Shown here: positions 6,839 through 10,391 of the stretch, piece after piece | How positions within the stretch are numbered: position 1 is the first letter of the stretch | Layout of the letters: each line of letters begins with the position of its first letter | Source of the DNA: Bacillota bacterium | Lineage (GTDB): Bacteria; Bacillota; Dethiobacteria; SKNC01 | DNA length: 10,391 nucleotides | Assembly (NCBI GenBank): GCA_007121375.1 | Contig: SKLX01000113.1 | Coordinates: 1 to 10,391, forward strand | Direction of reading: 5' to 3' | Program-made: the position numbers and the translations under genes | Notes under the pieces: model-generated | Told to the model about the DNA's origin: nothing | The model's input: only the letters and a program-made list of their open reading frames with translations | Database searches by the model: none

Positions 6839-7954
6839 CTAGCGGGGGTTTAAAATTCTAAAACGAAGGGTCTTTTTTATATAGTCGTGTTTTTTTAATA
6901 TTTCCTCGGGAGAAACATTATAGGCCATGGCCAGGCGCTTACAGAAAGTATTAAAACACTTTGATTCCGCCACATTTAATTCCAGCCCCGCTGCCCATAC
7001 CTTTTTCTTTTGCTCATCAAGCTGTGGCAGCTGTGGATAAAGGGCATTTATCAGCTTTACCCACATATGTTTGGCCCTTTTAATGGATTCATCAGAGTAA
7101 TCCCGGTTGTTTTCCATGTTTTTGACTATAAACTTTAACACATCGTTCCAGCAGGAGCAAAGCTCCTCCATATTTTTATCCCGCCTCATGTAGCTCTTTA
7201 AGGTGACCTGGTACATTTTATTCTTTATCAAAACTTCATAGGGTTCGGGGGAACCGATCTTCTTCAGGGAAAGAAGGGCCAGTTCTATGTGCTTCTCCTG
7301 GGCGATAGGACTTTTAATATAATTCAAAAGGGCCTTCTCCGCAATCTTATTTTTCTCCAGGAATCCGTAAAGAAAAATTATGTTAGAAACCATATAGTCA
7401 TCCATCTTATAGAGGTACTCCGCCATGGTAGACTGAACAAAGGGTGATTCAAACTTTTTTTCCATGGATTTCTTAAAACCTTCTATCCTATCGGCATAGT
7501 TACAGGTCAGCTTAATATAGTCCAGATTATCTTCAAAAAGGACAGCTTCGTCAATATTATTAATTAAATCTTCTGCCTCCTTTTTCAGCTCCCCTTCCGG
7601 CCCTTTCTCCAGAAATTTTATCAAGTGATACTCGGCCCCATCAATATCTTCTTCCATGCAGTAGTAGATTCCTGCCAGGAAATAAATGTAGGGATCCGGC
7701 TTATTAGAAAACTCTTTTACCAGATCTATATCCTGCTCCAAAATAAAGTTCAATTCTGCCAGGTAATAAGCAATGGCATAATGAACTTTTTTGTCCATGG
7801 GCATTACATGTAATGTTTTCTTGAAGTATTCAAGAGCTTTAGGCCAATCCTTAATCCGGGCATAATAAATCCCCTTCTTAAGGTGCTGGTTGCCGGTATG
7901 ATCTATAGAGATCACTTTTTCTTTTTTAAGCCCATTGACTCTATCATTAAACAT
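6839..7954 (-). CDS. TPR-containing protein of unknown function
   Basis: I do not recognise this 371-residue protein beyond its repeats. The N-terminal part looks like tetratricopeptide repeats. One unit is at about residues 23-56 (pattern KKGIYYARIKDWPKALEYFKK) and a second, looser one at about 88-121 (YFLAGIYYCMEEDIDGAEYHL). The middle and C-terminal parts are helical and Lys/Glu-rich, with possible degenerate helical repeats near 175-245 and several aromatic residues. There is no signal peptide, membrane helix or recognisable catalytic motif, so a cytoplasmic scaffold or adaptor is the most that can be inferred. The ATG start has only a weak upstream GGCGG/GGTGGG run; no better in-frame Met is near. 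A candidate promoter lies 55 bases upstream. The gene converges on glmS and follows the acetyl-CoA synthetase on the same strand, with a terminator between, so it is probably transcribed alone. Neighbours give no clear clue to its job. Confidence 0.85.
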   Translation of the reverse strand: MFNDRVNGLKKEKVISIDHTGNQHLKKGIYYARIKDWPKALEYFKKTLHVMPMDKKVHYAIAYYLAELNFILEQDIDLVKEFSNKPDPYIYFLAGIYYCMEEDIDGAEYHLIKFLEKGPEGELKKEAEDLINNIDEAVLFEDNLDYIKLTCNYADRIEGFKKSMEKKFESPFVQSTMAEYLYKMDDYMVSNIIFLYGFLEKNKIAEKALLNYIKSPIAQEKHIELALLSLKKIGSPEPYEVLIKNKMYQVTLKSYMRRDKNMEELCSCWNDVLKFIVKNMENNRDYSDESIKRAKHMWVKLINALYPQLPQLDEQKKKVWAAGLELNVAESKCFNTFCKRLAMAYNVSPEEILKKHDYIKKTLRFRILNPR

Positions 7955-8008
7955 TCTTACCCACCGCCTTTAGCCTCTTTGATGTCCAGGTTTTTTAGGC
8001 CTGGTAGT

Positions 8009-8014
8009 ATTATA
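8009..8014 (-). promoter_or_regulatory. Candidate -10 element for the TPR-protein gene
   Basis: Read on the - strand, 8014-8009 is an exact TATAAT, 55 bases before the start codon of the TPR-protein gene and downstream of the preceding gene's terminator. No good -35 hexamer stands 16-18 bases upstream, so the call rests on the -10 and on position. Transcription would begin near 8004-8000, at or inside a small hairpin (CCAGG 7986-7990 with CCTGG 8000-8004). Confidence 0.4.
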
Positions 8015-8038
8015 AAGAAGGAGGTTGACATATATTTT

Positions 8039-8072
8039 AAAAAAAAAGCCCCAGCCGGCTGTAGCCAGGACT
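8039..8072 (-). terminator. Rho-independent terminator of the acetyl-CoA synthetase gene
   Basis: On the - strand, 41 bases past the stop codon, a G/C-rich hairpin is followed by nine T residues (8047-8039). The outer stem pairs 8072-8067 with 8052-8047, including two G-T pairs. The inner GGC/GCC stem (8066-8064 with 8059-8057) has a TACA loop. Four unpaired bases (8056-8053) make the stem imperfect. The strong T run and position support termination here. Confidence 0.6.
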
Positions 8073-8112
8073 TCTTTTATTTGAACTCTCCATCACAGAA
8101 AGAACTGCTTCC

Positions 8113-10137
8113 TTATCTGCCCAGTTTCTTATCCACCATTTCCTTGATATCTTGCACAATCTCAGGGTTAGCCAGGGTAGTTACGTCACCCACATCCTCG
8201 TTGTTGGAAATGGAACCCAGAACCCGGCGCATAATCTTTCCAGAACGGGTCTTGGGCATATCGGCGCAGATCCATACCCCTTTAGGTGTGGCAATAGGAC
8301 CAACCACTTCCCTGATCATATTGTTAATCTTCTTCTCCAGTTCCTCGCTGGGCTCATAGCCTGGCTTTAAGGATACATAGAGGTCGGGAATGGAACCCTT
8401 AATTTCGTCCTTGGCGGGCACAACAGCCGCTTCGGCAACTTCTTCTACGGCAAGGGCTGCAGACTCAACTTCCTTAGTTCCAAGGCGATGACCGGCCACG
8501 TTAATGAGGTCGTCGATCCGTCCCAGGATCCGGAAGTAACCATCGGCAGCTAACACCGCAGCGTCACCTGTCAGGTAAGGCCAATCCCGCCAATCTGTAC
8601 TTTTGGGATCCTTATTGTACCGCTCGTAGTAAGTCCTCACATAACGGTCCCGGTCCTTCCAGATGGTCTGCATGGACCCGGGCCAGGGGTTAACCATACA
8701 AATGTTACCGGCTTTACCGGCTCCCGGTGGAATTTCATTACCTTCTCCATCATAGACCACAGCGTGGAGCCCCGGAACAGTTTTACCGGCGCTACCCGGT
8801 TTCATGGGCTCAAGTCCCGGTATGGTGCTGCAGAGGAAACCTCCGTTTTCCGTCTGCCAGTAGGTGTCCACAATGGCCGCTTTTTTCTTACCAACTTTTT
8901 CGTAGTACCAGCGCCAAACTTCAGGCTCGATGGGCTCTCCCACGGTAGTCATATGCTTGAATTTGTAGTTATATTTATCGGGCTCGTCATAACCGGCCTT
9001 TCGCAGCATGCGAATAGCGGTGGGAGAGGTATGGTAGATATTAACATCCAGCTCCTCGGCAACCCTCCAGCAGCGGCCGGCATCGGGATAGGTGGGAACT
9101 CCCTCGTAGATAACAGTACTGGCCCCCAGGGAGAGGGGTCCGTATACGATAAAGGAATGACCGGTAATCCAGCCGATGTCCGCCATACACCAGTAAACGT
9201 CAGTGGGCTTGATGTCCTGGATAATATGGGACATGGCGGTCACGTAAGACAGGTAGCCTCCCGTGGAGTGCTGAATTCCCTTGGGCCTTCCGGTGGTTCC
9301 ACTGGTATACATGAGGAAGAGGATATCTTCCGCGGGCATTGAAACAGGCTCCACGATTTCCCTCTTATGCTTGGCTACCAGGTCGTTCATTATTATATCC
9401 CGACCCTCTTTCATGGGGGTAGGAGAAGAGTTCTTTCCTTTATAACGCTGCCAGATGCAGACAGTTTTAATTGTTTGCCCCATTTCTTCAGATTTCTTAC
9501 AGGCTTCTTCGGCTTTGGCAAAATGGTCCAGGAGCTTACCACTTCGATAGTAAGCGTCCATGGTAATCAAAACTTCACTCTCCGAGTCCCATGCTCTTTC
9601 ACCGGCAGCCATTCCGCTGAACCCTCCGAAAACCTGGGAGTGGATGATTCCCAAGCGGGCACAGGCCAACATGGTAATGGGAAGCTCGGGAACCATGGGC
9701 AGGTGAAGGGTCACCCGGTCTCCCTTTTTCAGTCCCAGCTCATCCCTCAATACGGCAGCAACCTCATTGACCCGCATATAGAGGGTCTGGTAAGTCATGT
9801 GAACTATATCTTCCTCTTCCAGTTCCGGCACAAAGTGGATAGCTGTTTTGTTTTTATGTTCTTTCAGGTGCCTGTCTATACAGTTGTAGCTGGCGTTAAG
9901 CCTTCCACCCACAAACCATCTCCAGCAGGGCGCATCACTGGTATCTAACATAGTGTGCCAGTATTCATCCCATTCCAACATATCGGCGAATTCTTTATAG
10001 TAATAGGGGAAGTTGTCCAGGCTCATTTTTTCCCGAATCTTTGGATCTGTCATATTAGCCTGGGATACGAATTCATAGGAGGGATAAATATACTCCTGCT
10101 CTTCCATCGTTACTGAATAGGTGTGCTCTTCTGACAT
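8113..10137 (-). CDS. acs: AMP-forming acetyl-CoA synthetase (acetate--CoA ligase)
   Basis: This is a 674-residue acyl-adenylate enzyme that activates acetate with ATP and CoA to acetyl-CoA, AMP and pyrophosphate in the cytoplasm. All family motifs are present: the P-loop YTSGTTGRPKG at 277-287; DTYWQTENGG at 424-433, whose Trp427 matches the residue limiting the acyl pocket to short acids; YLTGD at 521-525; the hinge GRIDD at 539-543 followed by GHRLGTKEVE; and PKTRSGK at 628-634, with Lys634 the adenylation lysine that is often regulated by acetylation. The N-terminal FADMLEWDEYW region (about 50-60) is typical of Acs proteins. The length is near the usual 650 with a slightly longer N-terminus. 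The ATG has AAGGAGG at 10154-10148 with 10-base spacing. An Asn at 431 stands where many Acs proteins have Thr. Propionyl-CoA synthetase activity cannot be excluded. The gene is apparently monocistronic, with its own terminator and a long upstream region. Confidence 0.93.
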   Translation of the reverse strand: MSEEHTYSVTMEEQEYIYPSYEFVSQANMTDPKIREKMSLDNFPYYYKEFADMLEWDEYWHTMLDTSDAPCWRWFVGGRLNASYNCIDRHLKEHKNKTAIHFVPELEEEDIVHMTYQTLYMRVNEVAAVLRDELGLKKGDRVTLHLPMVPELPITMLACARLGIIHSQVFGGFSGMAAGERAWDSESEVLITMDAYYRSGKLLDHFAKAEEACKKSEEMGQTIKTVCIWQRYKGKNSSPTPMKEGRDIIMNDLVAKHKREIVEPVSMPAEDILFLMYTSGTTGRPKGIQHSTGGYLSYVTAMSHIIQDIKPTDVYWCMADIGWITGHSFIVYGPLSLGASTVIYEGVPTYPDAGRCWRVAEELDVNIYHTSPTAIRMLRKAGYDEPDKYNYKFKHMTTVGEPIEPEVWRWYYEKVGKKKAAIVDTYWQTENGGFLCSTIPGLEPMKPGSAGKTVPGLHAVVYDGEGNEIPPGAGKAGNICMVNPWPGSMQTIWKDRDRYVRTYYERYNKDPKSTDWRDWPYLTGDAAVLAADGYFRILGRIDDLINVAGHRLGTKEVESAALAVEEVAEAAVVPAKDEIKGSIPDLYVSLKPGYEPSEELEKKINNMIREVVGPIATPKGVWICADMPKTRSGKIMRRVLGSISNNEDVGDVTTLANPEIVQDIKEMVDKKLGR

Positions 10138-10391
10138 TAGTGAAAAACCTCCTTATAATATAATTAATACAACCAACAGGGACAAAAGTCTATCTTTGAA
10201 TATCATTACAAGAAGGGATTTTTTATAGCCCCACCTCCCTTAATATTATCAACGGAGCCGAAATGTACACACTTATATTCATAATATTCTGACAATTTTC
10301 GACAAAAATTTTCATTTAGGTTAGTTATGGGAAGTTTTTAGAAAGAAAATGAGGTAAATTAAAGCTTGCCGCAGAACTAGAAGAAGCAAAG
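10138..10391 (-). other. Upstream region of acs; no convincing gene
   Basis: This AT-rich stretch carries the acs ribosome binding site (AAGGAGG, 10154-10148 on the - strand). It also holds an inverted repeat AAGGGA/TCCCTT (10213-10218 and 10236-10241, 17-base loop) and a tandem repeat at 10291-10313. A weak promoter-like pair is visible on the - strand: TTGTCG (10305-10300) and TATGAA (10283-10278), with a 16-base spacer. If used, it would give a leader of about 135 bases. The pair is only four of six matches at each hexamer, so the promoter is not assigned. No catabolite-response element or known riboswitch core is recognised. Confidence 0.5.
10291..10313. repeat. Short tandem direct repeat upstream of acs
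   Basis: Two adjacent copies, GACAATTTTC (10291-10300) and GACAAAAATTTTC (10301-10313), differ only by three extra A residues. They lie about 155 bases before the acs start and overlap the best promoter-like hexamer. A protein-binding site is possible, but AT-richness makes chance similarity plausible. Confidence 0.35.

Noticed and set aside
8018..8030. AAGGAGG and consensus TTGACA on the + strand between the two - strand genes
   Set aside because: No -10 stands 16-18 bases on, no start codon follows at proper spacing, and the frame from the TTG is a short run into the acs terminator.
8764..9948. Two roughly 190-residue + strand open frames antisense to acs
   Set aside because: Both fall inside the conserved acyl-adenylate domain and show low-complexity, non-domain sequence; they are shadows of acs.
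10340..10391. Coding-like + strand end reading KLAAELEEAK at the right edge
   Set aside because: An in-frame stop (TGA) lies shortly upstream with no ATG, GTG or TTG after it, so no gene start can be supported in the window; it may be chance.

Overview
The window reads as a chromosomal segment of a Gram-positive-type bacterium, most likely Bacillota and perhaps Clostridia. Three things point there: the gene order cdaA-cdaR-glmM-glmS, a glmS ribozyme ahead of glmS, and strong AGGAGG-type ribosome binding sites on most genes. No species can be named from the sequence. There are no mobile elements, CRISPR arrays, rRNA or tRNA genes, broken genes or compositional islands. Coding density is high.

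Layout. On the + strand, 40-1392 encodes an amino-acid:Na+ symporter of the AGCS family. It is followed by cdaA (1512-2333), cdaR (2326-3285, overlapping cdaA by 8 bases), glmM (3330-4670), the glmS ribozyme (about 4729-4873) and glmS (4929-6761). I see no terminator between the symporter and glmS, so one long transcript is possible. A near-perfect hairpin at 6810-6838 closes the block. On the - strand, converging on it, lie a TPR-containing protein of unknown function (7954 to 6839) and, upstream of that, an AMP-forming acetyl-CoA synthetase (10137 to 8113). These two are separated by a terminator and a candidate promoter. The last 254 bases (10138-10391) are the upstream region of the synthetase gene and hold small repeats but no convincing gene.

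How the genes work together. CdaA makes the second messenger c-di-AMP at the membrane. CdaR is its membrane-anchored extracytoplasmic partner. GlmM and GlmS catalyse two steps of the route from fructose-6-phosphate to UDP-GlcNAc, the peptidoglycan precursor. In other Bacillota GlmM also binds and restrains CdaA, so the operon joins messenger synthesis to cell-wall supply. The ribozyme gives GlcN6P feedback on glmS. The symporter may supply alanine or glycine, but its link to the operon is inference from position. The acetyl-CoA synthetase points to acetate activation or overflow metabolism and is unrelated in function.

Novelty. I do not see an undescribed multi-gene system here. The items most worth a second look are the uncharacterised TPR protein, the short three-repeat CdaR, the ribozyme with an orphan Shine-Dalgarno-like run just before its cleavage site, and the structured leader of the synthetase gene with a short hydrophobic reading frame abutting its ribosome binding site.
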